DNA from: Prevotellaceae bacterium
GTDB lineage: Bacteria; Bacteroidota; Bacteroidia; Bacteroidales; Bacteroidaceae
Direction of reading: 5' to 3'
DNA: 10,612 nt
Assembly: GCA_015256945.1 (NCBI GenBank)
Contig: JABZLB010000049.1
Location: 1-10,612, forward strand
A program made the translations under genes and the position numbers. Positions 1 to 6,746 of the stretch are shown here, one piece after another; within the stretch, counting starts at the first letter, position 1, and each line of letters opens with the position of its first letter. The notes beneath the pieces were generated by a model, which worked only from the letters and a program-made list of their open reading frames with translations, did no database searches and was not told the origin of the DNA.

Positions 1-66
1 AATTTTCCATGGGCCGCCATTGTATATATTGATGATAATATTTACGCAGTTATCTTGCCTTAGTTC
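1..66. other. Short intergenic edge after the leftmost transporter gene
   Basis: This is non-coding sequence beyond the stop codon of the minus-strand transporter. No strong hairpin with a T-run is visible, so no terminator is called for that gene inside the window. Positions 11-19 read GGCCGCCAT. This is the reverse complement of ATGGCGGCC, the centre of the GC-rich repeat found at 5302-5386. The match is short and may be chance. Confidence 0.4.
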
Positions 67-1758
67 TTATGCTGTACAGAAAAACAGCACGCAAATTTGT
101 GCAACAAAAATGCGAAGGAACATACTTAGCGGATAAACGGTAGAGTATCCAACGGCCGGAGCCTCCTTCGAACAGCTGGCATTGGCATAGGCTAATGCCG
201 GTGGGTCGGTATAAGTACCTGCTATCATTCCCATAATGGTGAAATAATTGAACTTAAATTTCAATCGTGCAATAGGGCCGATTATTAAAATAGGTATTAC
301 CGTGATAAGGAATCCCGTTCCCACATACAGCAGGCCGTCTCCCTGGATAACAGTGTTGACGAATCCGGCTCCTGCTTTAACGCCTACGCTTGCAAGGAAT
401 AAGGCCAGCCCCATTTCGCGCAACATCATGTTGGCTGACGTTGTAGTGTAGGTTACTAACTTCATACGATGTCCGAAGCGTCCGATAAGAATGGCGATGA
501 TTAACGGGCCTCCGGCCAGTCCTAATTTTAAAGGAACAGGCATCTGTGGTATCGAGAAAGGAATGCTTCCAAATAATATTCCTACTACAATTCCGATGAA
601 AATGGTTGCAATATTCGGCGCATTGAGTCGCTTTTCAGAGTTACCCATCAACTCGGCCATGCGGTTAACGTTGTCCTCTCTGCCCACAACCATGATGCGA
701 TCACCTACCTGGAAGTGGTGGTTACGGCTGGCAAAGAGGTCCATTCCTTGTCTTGTTATGCGGGTTACATTTACTCCATATACGCTCCTAAAGTGCATTT
801 TGCCCAGCGTTTTGCCGTTCATCTTCGGGTTTGTAATGATGATTCTGCGCGAAACCATGGGCTTTTCCTCTGTGTTGCTGTCCCATTCTACATCAACTTC
901 AGGGCCAATAAATGCCTTAACGGCTTCGGCATCCACTTCGGCGCACACAATATACATTGAGTCTCCTGATTGCAGAATGGTATCCTTTGACGGTGTACTT
1001 ATCTGTCCGTCATGAAGTAAACGGGTGCAAACAATGTCGCGATTGAGGAAGTCATTAATCTGTTGCATGCTGCGTCCGGCAATATAATCGTTGCTCACTC
1101 TTAAAGTCATTGCCTTGGGTTTCGCTTGCGGGTTTTCGGCTTCCTCGGCTGCAAGCTGTGCCTCTTCGGCCTCAAGGGAGGTGTGTGTAAGCACACGGAC
1201 AAGTATTGTAGCGCCTATAATGCCGAGAACACCAAGAGGATAGGCACAGGCATAGCCGTTGGCGATGATGGGTTCGTTGCCTTTAAAGATTGCAGCAAGA
1301 GCCTCATTGGCAGCACCTAAGCCTGGCGTGTTGGTTACAGCACCATACATTGTACCAATCATCATAGGTAAATTAGCGTGATTGGACGTATCAAAGAACA
1401 GGTAATAGCAGGCAAACATTACAAGGACATTGAGCAGAATGGTTGCCGATGCCAGTCCGTTCAATGCTACACCGCCCTTTTTAAAGCTCTCGAAAAAGCC
1501 GGGACCTACCTGCAAGCCAATGCAAAAGACGAAGAGAATAAGACCGAAATCCTGAACAAAATTTAAGATAGGCGTCGGCCCTGTAAAGTGAAAGTGCCCG
1601 GCTACAATGCCTGCAAACAGAACGAATGTTACACCAAGGGATATACCTCCAAACTTAATTTTACCTAATAATACGCCTACGGCAATTACCAAACCGTAGA
1701 GGAGGACAATGTGTGCCACCGTATCCTGTACCTCAAATAGATTTTTTATCCAATCCAT
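67..1758 (-). CDS. AspT/YidE/YbjL-type putative transporter (paralogue 1)
   Basis: This is an inner-membrane transporter of the AspT (aspartate:alanine exchanger) / YidE / YbjL family. It has the family plan: a hydrophobic N-terminal half (about residues 15-190), a soluble middle with two TrkA_C/RCK_C domains (about 217-290 and 300-378), and a hydrophobic C-terminal half (about 383-563). The two membrane halves carry the paired duplication motifs VTNTPGLGAA (141-150) and GTYTDPPALAYA (514-525). GLQVGPGFF lies at 81-89, and an acidic/alanine linker at 195-210. The length of 563 aa fits the family (E. coli YidE is about 550). The start is supported by a well-placed promoter at 1816-1847, and the next Met is far downstream. 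The gene diverges from a second copy of the family at 1991. AspT itself swaps aspartate for alanine, but the substrate here cannot be read from sequence. RCK_C domains suggest ligand gating. No defects are seen. Confidence 0.93.
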   Translation of the reverse strand: MDWIKNLFEVQDTVAHIVLLYGLVIAVGVLLGKIKFGGISLGVTFVLFAGIVAGHFHFTGPTPILNFVQDFGLILFVFCIGLQVGPGFFESFKKGGVALNGLASATILLNVLVMFACYYLFFDTSNHANLPMMIGTMYGAVTNTPGLGAANEALAAIFKGNEPIIANGYACAYPLGVLGIIGATILVRVLTHTSLEAEEAQLAAEEAENPQAKPKAMTLRVSNDYIAGRSMQQINDFLNRDIVCTRLLHDGQISTPSKDTILQSGDSMYIVCAEVDAEAVKAFIGPEVDVEWDSNTEEKPMVSRRIIITNPKMNGKTLGKMHFRSVYGVNVTRITRQGMDLFASRNHHFQVGDRIMVVGREDNVNRMAELMGNSEKRLNAPNIATIFIGIVVGILFGSIPFSIPQMPVPLKLGLAGGPLIIAILIGRFGHRMKLVTYTTTSANMMLREMGLALFLASVGVKAGAGFVNTVIQGDGLLYVGTGFLITVIPILIIGPIARLKFKFNYFTIMGMIAGTYTDPPALAYANASCSKEAPAVGYSTVYPLSMFLRIFVAQICVLFFCTA

Positions 1759-1815
1759 TAGTTTTAAAAAGTTTTATAGTTTTCGCGTTTTGTGATGGAC
1801 TTCCCATCGGAGGCG

Positions 1816-1847
1816 CAAAAGTACGACAATTTTATTAATGGGACAAA
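1816..1847 (-). promoter_or_regulatory. Bacteroidota-type promoter for the minus-strand transporter
   Basis: Read on the minus strand, TTTG (1847-1844) is followed after exactly 20 nt by TACTTTTG (1823-1816). This matches the Bacteroidota primary sigma consensus TTTG-N19-21-TAnnTTTG. It predicts a transcript start near 1810 and a leader of about 50 nt before the ATG at 1758. The leader begins with a small possible hairpin (GATGG/CCATC arms at 1794-1798 and 1804-1808). There is no clear Shine-Dalgarno sequence, as is usual in this phylum. Confidence 0.75.
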
Positions 1848-1869
1848 CAGATGTATATATTTTTTCGAT

Positions 1870-1889
1870 ATGCCGTATTTTATCGGCAT
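1870..1889. promoter_or_regulatory. Short palindrome between the divergent promoters (candidate operator)
   Basis: ATGCCG (1870-1875) and CGGCAT (1884-1889) form a perfect 6-bp inverted repeat around an 8-nt A/T spacer. It sits upstream of both divergent promoters, where a regulator could act on either transporter. The arms are short, so chance is possible. No regulator gene lies in the window. Confidence 0.3.
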
Positions 1890-1948
1890 GATAAGTAATA
1901 AATGCGAATTATTCTGCTTTTATGATAACATATATATATAATTATGCG

Positions 1949-1956
1949 TACCTTTG
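1949..1956 (+). promoter_or_regulatory. Bacteroidota -7 element for the rightward transporter operon
   Basis: TACCTTTG, followed by CA, is a perfect TAnnTTTG -7 box lying 34 nt before the ATG at 1991. I see no good TTTG 19-21 nt upstream, so the -33 part is weak and the promoter may need an activator. The element decides the start codon: an in-frame ATG at 1922 lies upstream of it and would not be on this transcript. Confidence 0.65.
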
Positions 1957-1990
1957 CACGCCGAACAATACAATAAATTATTTTGTAATA

Positions 1991-3682
1991 ATGGAACTAT
2001 TGAGAAGTCTTTGCTTCGGCTCTCCTGACTTTTGGGGCGGAGGTGTTTCCCATTCCCTGCTTATTTTAGCGTTGGTTATATCTTTCGGACTTATTTTAGG
2101 GAAGATAAAAATAAAGGGGGTTTCACTCGATTTAACATGGGTTCTTATCATCGGTATTATCTTTGGTTATTTCAATTTAAACCTTGACGAAAACCTTCTT
2201 CACTTTCTACGTGAGTTCGGACTGGTGTTGTTTGTCTATTCTATCGGCTTACAGGTTGGCCCTGGCTTCTTTTCTTCGTTTAAGAAAGGCGGCTTATCGC
2301 TTAACATGCTTATCCTTATAACGATAGCTTTCAGCATTGTTGTTACACTTGTTATTCACTTTACTTCGGGGGTTCCCGTCACAGCTCTGGCAGGAATACT
2401 TTCAGGGGCCGTAACCAATACTCCGAGTCTCGGTGCTGCCCAGCAGGCTTTCTTTGGTATGAAAGGGGTTGAAGCTCCCGACATTGCGCTGGGATATGCC
2501 ATGGCTTACCCTATGGGTGTCGTAGGAATGATATTGTCTTTCATTGTCTTAAGATATATTTTCCGTATCAATCCCGCTGAAGAGGAAGCCGAAGCCGAAC
2601 GTGGACTGGGTCAATTGGAACAATTAACGGTACGCAGTATCAACCTTGAAGTGGCCAATGAACGTATTAATAACGTTACGGTTAAGCAGGTTAAGAGCAT
2701 TGTTGGCCGCCATTTCGTTATCTCTCGTATCTTGCGAGCCGACGGCGTTAGCCACGAAACGGTTGTCAACGGGCGTACTAAGCTACACCTTGGTGACCGT
2801 ATTCTGGTGGTAGCTGCGCCTAAAGATGTTGATGCCATAACTGCATTGATAGGGCATGATAGCAATATCGACTGGAGCGAATGCGAAAAAGAGATGATTT
2901 CGCGCCGCATATTGGTAACCAAACCTGAACTTAATGGTGTTACGTTAGAACACTTGAATATCAGCAATAACTTCGGTGCGACGGTTACCCGCGTCAATAG
3001 AAACGGTGTCGATTTGGTGGCACATCCTCATCTTCGCCTTCAATTAGGCGACCGTTTAACCGTTGTTGGTACCGAGCTTGCATTGAGCAAGGCCGACAAA
3101 CTGCTTGGAAACCAGCTTAAACGCCTCAATTATCCCAACCTCATACCTATCTTTTTAGGTATTGCCTTAGGATGTATCGTGGCAAACATTCCGCTTTTAA
3201 TCCCGGGTATTCCTCAGCCTATTAAACTTGGATTAGCGGGTGGTCCTTTCATAGTTGCTATATTAGTGGGTTATTTTGGCCCCCGTTACCACATGGTTAC
3301 ATACAATACCATCAGTGCCAATATGATGTTGCGCGAAATGGGAATCACCATTTTCCTCGCCTGTGTAGGGCTTGGAGCCGGCAAGGATTTCTTTGCAACG
3401 CTGGCCACTGAGCAAGGATTGAGCTGGATAGGGTATGGTTTACTCATTACGATGATACCCATATTGCTTGGCGGTATCATCGGGCGCTATTGCCTTCACC
3501 TTAATTATTATACGCTGATGGGCGTATTATCGGGTGGAAATACCAACCCTCCCGCCCTGGCTTACTCAAATATGCTTACAACAAGCGACACGCCAGCTGC
3601 GGGCTATGCAACCGTATATCCGTTTGCCATGTTTCTTAGAATTATCAGTATTCAAATATTAATCATGTTATTCCTGCCATAA
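1991..3682 (+). CDS. AspT/YidE/YbjL-type putative transporter (paralogue 2)
   Basis: This is a second member of the AspT/YidE/YbjL family, also 563 aa and clearly related to the divergent gene at 67-1758. Shared stretches include IGLQVGPGFF, SFKKGG, KLGLAGGP and SANMMLREMG. The order is an N-terminal membrane half (about 20-192), an acidic linker (197-204), two TrkA_C/RCK_C domains (about 212-288 and 301-376), and a C-terminal membrane half (about 382-562). The duplication motifs are VTNTPSLGAA (141-150) and GGNTNPPALAYS (515-526). The reading frame stays open up to an ATG at 1922, but I choose 1991. The promoter -7 box at 1949-1956 lies between the two, and the extra 23 residues are low-complexity with no family match. 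The stop codon touches the ATG of the ThrE-type exporter, so the two are almost certainly co-transcribed. The likely role is exchange or export of an amino acid or dicarboxylate. The substrate is unknown. Confidence 0.92.
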   Translation: MELLRSLCFGSPDFWGGGVSHSLLILALVISFGLILGKIKIKGVSLDLTWVLIIGIIFGYFNLNLDENLLHFLREFGLVLFVYSIGLQVGPGFFSSFKKGGLSLNMLILITIAFSIVVTLVIHFTSGVPVTALAGILSGAVTNTPSLGAAQQAFFGMKGVEAPDIALGYAMAYPMGVVGMILSFIVLRYIFRINPAEEEAEAERGLGQLEQLTVRSINLEVANERINNVTVKQVKSIVGRHFVISRILRADGVSHETVVNGRTKLHLGDRILVVAAPKDVDAITALIGHDSNIDWSECEKEMISRRILVTKPELNGVTLEHLNISNNFGATVTRVNRNGVDLVAHPHLRLQLGDRLTVVGTELALSKADKLLGNQLKRLNYPNLIPIFLGIALGCIVANIPLLIPGIPQPIKLGLAGGPFIVAILVGYFGPRYHMVTYNTISANMMLREMGITIFLACVGLGAGKDFFATLATEQGLSWIGYGLLITMIPILLGGIIGRYCLHLNYYTLMGVLSGGNTNPPALAYSNMLTTSDTPAAGYATVYPFAMFLRIISIQILIMLFLP

Positions 3683-5173
3683 ATGGAAACAAGCGTTTAT
3701 AGCGAAATGCAATCAAAAAAGCCGTTAGAAGAAAAACTTCACGCCGAGGAGGCTATTGTTGAACGTGAAGCTGAAGCTGAAGCATGCACTACTTCGGAAG
3801 TGGTTCTCATGCGAAAGCTCGACCTTTTAGTTCGTACAGGTACCATCCTTATGGAGAGTAATGCCGACTGTTCGCGTATTATGCGCAATATGGAACGTTG
3901 TGAAGCTTTCCTCGGACTGCCTGCCGACAATGTGCATATCTTTCTGAATTATAACATCGTTATGGTGAATTTGAGTGATAATTGTCACTCGTTCTCGAAG
4001 TATCGGCGTTGCAGACGTCATAACATTGAGTTTACTATCGTGTCGAAAGTAAGCAATATGCTGTGGACGGCTATTAAGGAAGACTGGAGCCTTGACCGTT
4101 ATGAGGCTGAACTTGAAGCCTTAAATCACGTAAAGAAAAACTACACACCGTGGACTATTGCCGTAGCAGCAGGACTTGCCTGCGGAGGCTTTTGTGTGCA
4201 GTTTGGTTGCGACTGGCCTTCGTTTTTCTATGCTTCTTTTGCTGCAATTATAGGCTTCAGGTTAAAGATGTGGTTCGCACAGCTCCACTGGAATGGCTAT
4301 GTAGGCATAGCTATCAGTGCGTTTGCAGCTACCATTCTGGCCTGGCTGATGTCGCTTATATCGCTTGATTCAACCCTTTCTGCGATGGTTCCCGAGTTTA
4401 TGCACTCTGCAACGCCTTACCATCCGTTGATGGCATGCACGCTGTTTATTGTGCCGGGTGTTCCGCTTATCAATTTTGTAAGCGATATGATAAGCGATTA
4501 TGTGCAGGTAGGACTTACGCGAGCCATCACCACTTTAATGATGGTTCTGGCCATGTCGTTTGGTATTGTGCTGGCCATTCAGATATGCCATATTGATAAT
4601 TTCGTCAAAGATCTCGATATGACACCGCATAATTCATATATCGATTATGCCATAGCTGCTGCCATTTCGGCCATGGGCTTCTCAACCATATACAATACGC
4701 CCCGACGCATACTGCCTGTATTGGCCGTAACCGGCATCATAGCCGTGTGCACTCGTAACTTTGTAAACCTTGGTCCCAGCAACCATAACATAGGGCTTGA
4801 TCAGGGTATTATCATCGGCTCGTTTGTGGGATCGGCCCTGGTTAGCCTCATAGCAACGAAGTCGGCCCACTGGCATCACATTCCCCATCAGGTGATAGCT
4901 ATCCCGTCGGTCATCCCAATGATTCCGGGTGTATTGATGTATCGTGCGCTCTTTGGCTTTATAGAGATGACGGGTGTTGTTGGTGAACTTACGGTTGCAT
5001 TTAATTATGCCATTAAAGCCAGCCTGGTAATATTGTTCATTGCCCTCGGTGTGGCTATACCCAACATATTTATAAGGAGGCTGATTGAACCGAAACGCAA
5101 GCTGAAATTGCTTCATTTAGTGATGGAACGCCATGTTAAACATGGTGACATGGTCGACTTGAATAAGCTTTAA
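3683..5173 (+). CDS. ThrE-type threonine/serine exporter family protein
   Basis: This is a membrane protein of the threonine/serine exporter (ThrE) family, 496 aa. It holds both parts of the family in one chain. A DUF1212-type domain (about residues 43-300) has a soluble start, then membrane segments and the motif LFIVPGVPLINFVSDMISD (254-272). A DUF3815-type domain (about 318-465) has PSVIPMIPGVLMYRAL (408-423). Many bacteria split these parts into two genes; the fused form is known. The first 40 residues are charged and include an EAEAEA run (29-34) encoded by an almost exact hexamer repeat. They precede the conserved domain and are likely a disordered tail. The ATG follows the TAA of the AspT-like gene directly with no Shine-Dalgarno sequence, which suggests translational coupling. 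ThrE in Corynebacterium exports L-threonine and L-serine by proton motive force. The same activity here is an inference from the family. An intrinsic terminator follows the stop. Confidence 0.9.
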   Translation: METSVYSEMQSKKPLEEKLHAEEAIVEREAEAEACTTSEVVLMRKLDLLVRTGTILMESNADCSRIMRNMERCEAFLGLPADNVHIFLNYNIVMVNLSDNCHSFSKYRRCRRHNIEFTIVSKVSNMLWTAIKEDWSLDRYEAELEALNHVKKNYTPWTIAVAAGLACGGFCVQFGCDWPSFFYASFAAIIGFRLKMWFAQLHWNGYVGIAISAFAATILAWLMSLISLDSTLSAMVPEFMHSATPYHPLMACTLFIVPGVPLINFVSDMISDYVQVGLTRAITTLMMVLAMSFGIVLAIQICHIDNFVKDLDMTPHNSYIDYAIAAAISAMGFSTIYNTPRRILPVLAVTGIIAVCTRNFVNLGPSNHNIGLDQGIIIGSFVGSALVSLIATKSAHWHHIPHQVIAIPSVIPMIPGVLMYRALFGFIEMTGVVGELTVAFNYAIKASLVILFIALGVAIPNIFIRRLIEPKRKLKLLHLVMERHVKHGDMVDLNKL

Positions 5174-5191
5174 AACAAGTATAATACAATT

Positions 5192-5229
5192 AAGGGGCTA
5201 ACGTAAGGTTACTACGTTAGCCCCTTTTT
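5192..5229 (+). terminator. Intrinsic terminator of the AspT-like/ThrE operon
   Basis: GGGGCTAACGTA (5194-5205) pairs perfectly with TACGTTAGCCCC (5213-5224) around a 7-nt loop, and five T follow (5225-5229). Flanking AA/TT extend the stem to 14 bp. It begins 18 nt after the exporter's stop. On the other strand the stem is followed by TTAATTGTATTATA, so it may also stop leftward transcripts from the nudC side, but less strongly. Confidence 0.93.
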
Positions 5230-5300
5230 ATGATACGTATGGGCAATAATGCTGGTTCGTTATCAGCGTTAAGCAATTATCTTTTTGGCGTATTTATCAT

Positions 5301-5402
5301 GGTGTGGCGGCCGTCGGCAACGCGTACGGCGTTCGTCAAACAACGTGTATGGCGGCCGTCAACAGCATTGCTGACGGCCGCCATACCGTGAACGTTGTTG
5401 CA
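5301..5402. repeat. GC-rich extragenic repeat cluster with a large inverted repeat
   Basis: Three copies of GGCGGCCGTC lie in a non-coding gap: A at 5302-5315 (GTGTGGCGGCCGTC), B at 5347-5360 (GTATGGCGGCCGTC) and C, inverted, at 5373-5386. B and C form a perfect 15-bp stem (5347-5361 with 5372-5386) around a 10-nt loop. Outer arms AACAACGT (5339-5346) and ACGTTGTT (5392-5399) extend it past a 5-nt bulge. A and C share an 18-nt unit, GGCGGCCGTCRGCAAYGC, with two differences. There is no T-run on either side, so this is not a standard intrinsic terminator. The GC content is well above the surroundings. It resembles a REP/BIME-like extragenic element, but I know no named family for it. The gap lies between the convergent ends of the exporter gene and nudC. 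No ORF is visible in 5230-5413. Confidence 0.75.
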
Positions 5403-5413
5403 TAAAGAGGGTA

Positions 5414-6232
5414 TCAGTCTTGCGTCAACTCGACACCATATCGGGCTAACCACTGGTCAATTAGCCTGCGGGCAATCGACAGTTTTTGCGGTATGCGTGG
5501 CATATTGTCGTATCTGAACCATGCGCCCCTTGACAATTCTGAACGTTGCAAGCGAATATCGCCCGACTCGTATTCGGCCATATATCCGGCCATCAAACCG
5601 CAGGGGTAGGGCCATGGCTGCGAATCGATATACCGCAGGTTCTTGATTGTAAGGCCTGTTTCTTCCATCACTTCACGCCTTACCGCTCCTTCGAGCGTCT
5701 CTCCTGTCTCAACAAAGCCTGCCACAAGGCCGTAGAAGTTGCTTTTAAAGTTGCGTGCGTGAACAAGTAAAACCTCATCACCTTTATAAATAAGCACGAT
5801 AACGGCTGTTGACAATTGCGGCCACACTTCCTTGCCACAGGCTGTACATACCTTCGATATATCGGTTTGCATGCGCATCGGCGACCCGCATACACCGCAA
5901 AACTGTGTGTTATGGTCCCAGTATAGCAGCTCCTGACACTTGCCTGCTTTCAGATAAAGCGGTTCGGTAAGGTGATAAAACGATTCGCGAAGCCCCGTAA
6001 AGTCGTATCCTGCCTGTAACAGAACTTCATCGGTTATCTGCAAATGGTCGGGAGAATCAATTTTAAAGGTCTTCACCTCTGTACCGTCTTCCTCGGGCGT
6101 TACATTCATGATGTGTGTCCATGGATGTATTTTTACGGGCACGTTGTTGCAGCAGGGTATGGTGTGGCCGCCGTCGGGTGTGCGCTGTAACAGCAAGTCG
6201 GTTTTGCTGAATATAAAGTAATAAGTTTTCAT
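5414..6232 (-). CDS. nudC: NAD(+)/NADH diphosphatase (NudC family)
   Basis: This is a Nudix hydrolase of the NudC type, 272 aa (E. coli NudC is 257). The family cleaves NAD(H) to NMN(H) and AMP, and removes NAD caps from RNA, in the cytoplasm. An N-terminal Nudix-like domain (about 1-105) is followed by a zinc ribbon with Cys112, Cys115, Cys129 and Cys132. The Nudix domain starts near 137. The Nudix box spans 172-194 and fits the consensus GX5EX7REUXEEXGU exactly: Gly172, Glu178, Arg186, Glu187, Glu190, Glu191, Gly193. SQPWPYP (204-210) is the NudC-specific motif SQPWPFP with one conservative change. It is the last gene of the minus-strand run, 29 nt after the lipoprotein gene, with no promoter of its own seen. 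Residues about 19-33 are encoded by DNA that matches the extragenic repeat downstream of the gene (see findings). Confidence 0.95.
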   Translation of the reverse strand: MKTYYFIFSKTDLLLQRTPDGGHTIPCCNNVPVKIHPWTHIMNVTPEEDGTEVKTFKIDSPDHLQITDEVLLQAGYDFTGLRESFYHLTEPLYLKAGKCQELLYWDHNTQFCGVCGSPMRMQTDISKVCTACGKEVWPQLSTAVIVLIYKGDEVLLVHARNFKSNFYGLVAGFVETGETLEGAVRREVMEETGLTIKNLRYIDSQPWPYPCGLMAGYMAEYESGDIRLQRSELSRGAWFRYDNMPRIPQKLSIARRLIDQWLARYGVELTQD

Positions 6233-6261
6233 TTTGTGGTAATCAATTGTTTACCATGGTT

Positions 6262-6687
6262 TTATTTCAGCGTCTGTTGCCAGTAATGCAGGTCATTTTC
6301 TTTCATAGCCTGCCGCCATTCAGGTGCATTATTGTAATGTAAAAGCACAATGGCTTCTCGCTCGTAGAGGCGATAGAGCAGCAGATTAGCCGCAAAATCG
6401 GTTTTCTTGTCGTTGAGCATGCTAAGCCACTGCCCTTTACTGATGTGCTTAATTATACTGTCTTCTTTTGCCGAAAGGCTTATTATAACACGGTATCCTA
6501 TATCATGGATAGGCGCACATGTATCACAAGCCACCAGCATAATGTTGTACTTGATGGTTCGGTTGTCAATAAACGGAACGCAAGCAGGTGTTTTTGCGTG
6601 TGGCAAGTGGGTGTTCCCGTTGCGCTTGTGGCACGAGAAAGCTACAAATAATAGCAAAATAAGTAGGCTGTATACAATGGCTTTCAT
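6262..6687 (-). CDS. Small putative lipoprotein of unknown function
   Basis: This protein of 141 aa is not recognised. It begins with a lipoprotein signal peptide: MKAIVY, then a hydrophobic run (7-17), ending in the lipobox-like AFSC with Cys19 as the predicted acylated residue. The mature part has Cys36 and a CDTC pair (Cys54, Cys57), a mixed strand/helix middle, and a helical C-terminus rich in aromatic and charged residues (about 95-141). The frame is open upstream to 6807, which would give 181 aa. That longer form would overlap the 3' end of the 5'-nucleotidase gene by 61 nt and bury the signal peptide, so 6687 is the better start. It lies 59 nt after the nucleotidase gene and 29 nt before nudC, so it is probably co-transcribed. 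A role at the cell envelope is inferred from the lipobox only. CxxC could bind metal or be redox-active, but two such cysteines prove little. Confidence 0.7.
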   Translation of the reverse strand: MKAIVYSLLILLLFVAFSCHKRNGNTHLPHAKTPACVPFIDNRTIKYNIMLVACDTCAPIHDIGYRVIISLSAKEDSIIKHISKGQWLSMLNDKKTDFAANLLLYRLYEREAIVLLHYNNAPEWRQAMKENDLHYWQQTLK

Positions 6688-6746
6688 AGGCGTTACTGTT
6701 GTTTTAGTTATGCTTTTTGCAGCGCAACGGGTTGATTTATAAATGT

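Noticed and set aside
491..1015. Plus-strand open frame of 174 codons opposite the leftmost transporter
   Set aside because: It is antisense to conserved transporter sequence. Its composition reflects the opposite strand and no family feature is seen.
1922..1990. Upstream ATG extending the rightward AspT-like transporter by 23 residues
   Set aside because: A perfect -7 promoter box at 1949-1956 lies inside this extension, and the added residues are low-complexity and A/T-driven. The ATG at 1991 gives the family's normal N-terminus.
3767..3784. Hexamer tandem repeat (GAAGCT, about three copies) in the exporter's start
   Set aside because: It is short, in frame and encodes EAEAEA in a charged N-terminal tail, which is ordinary low complexity and not a distinct element.
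4682..5116. Minus-strand open frame of 144 codons opposite the ThrE-type exporter
   Set aside because: It lies wholly inside a well-supported gene, is rich in Tyr, His, Gly and Gln as expected from antisense of membrane-protein codons, and shows no domain or promoter.
5278..5287. Possible plus-strand promoter (TATCTTTTTG) for a small RNA across the repeat cluster
   Set aside because: The box is off consensus by spacing, no TTTG lies 19-21 nt upstream, and no terminator follows, so a small RNA gene is not supported.
5347..5386. Reading the large hairpin as the intrinsic terminator of nudC
   Set aside because: On the minus strand the stem is followed by ACGTTGTTTGACG, with no T-run, so it does not fit a Rho-independent terminator. 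A role in transcript stability remains possible.
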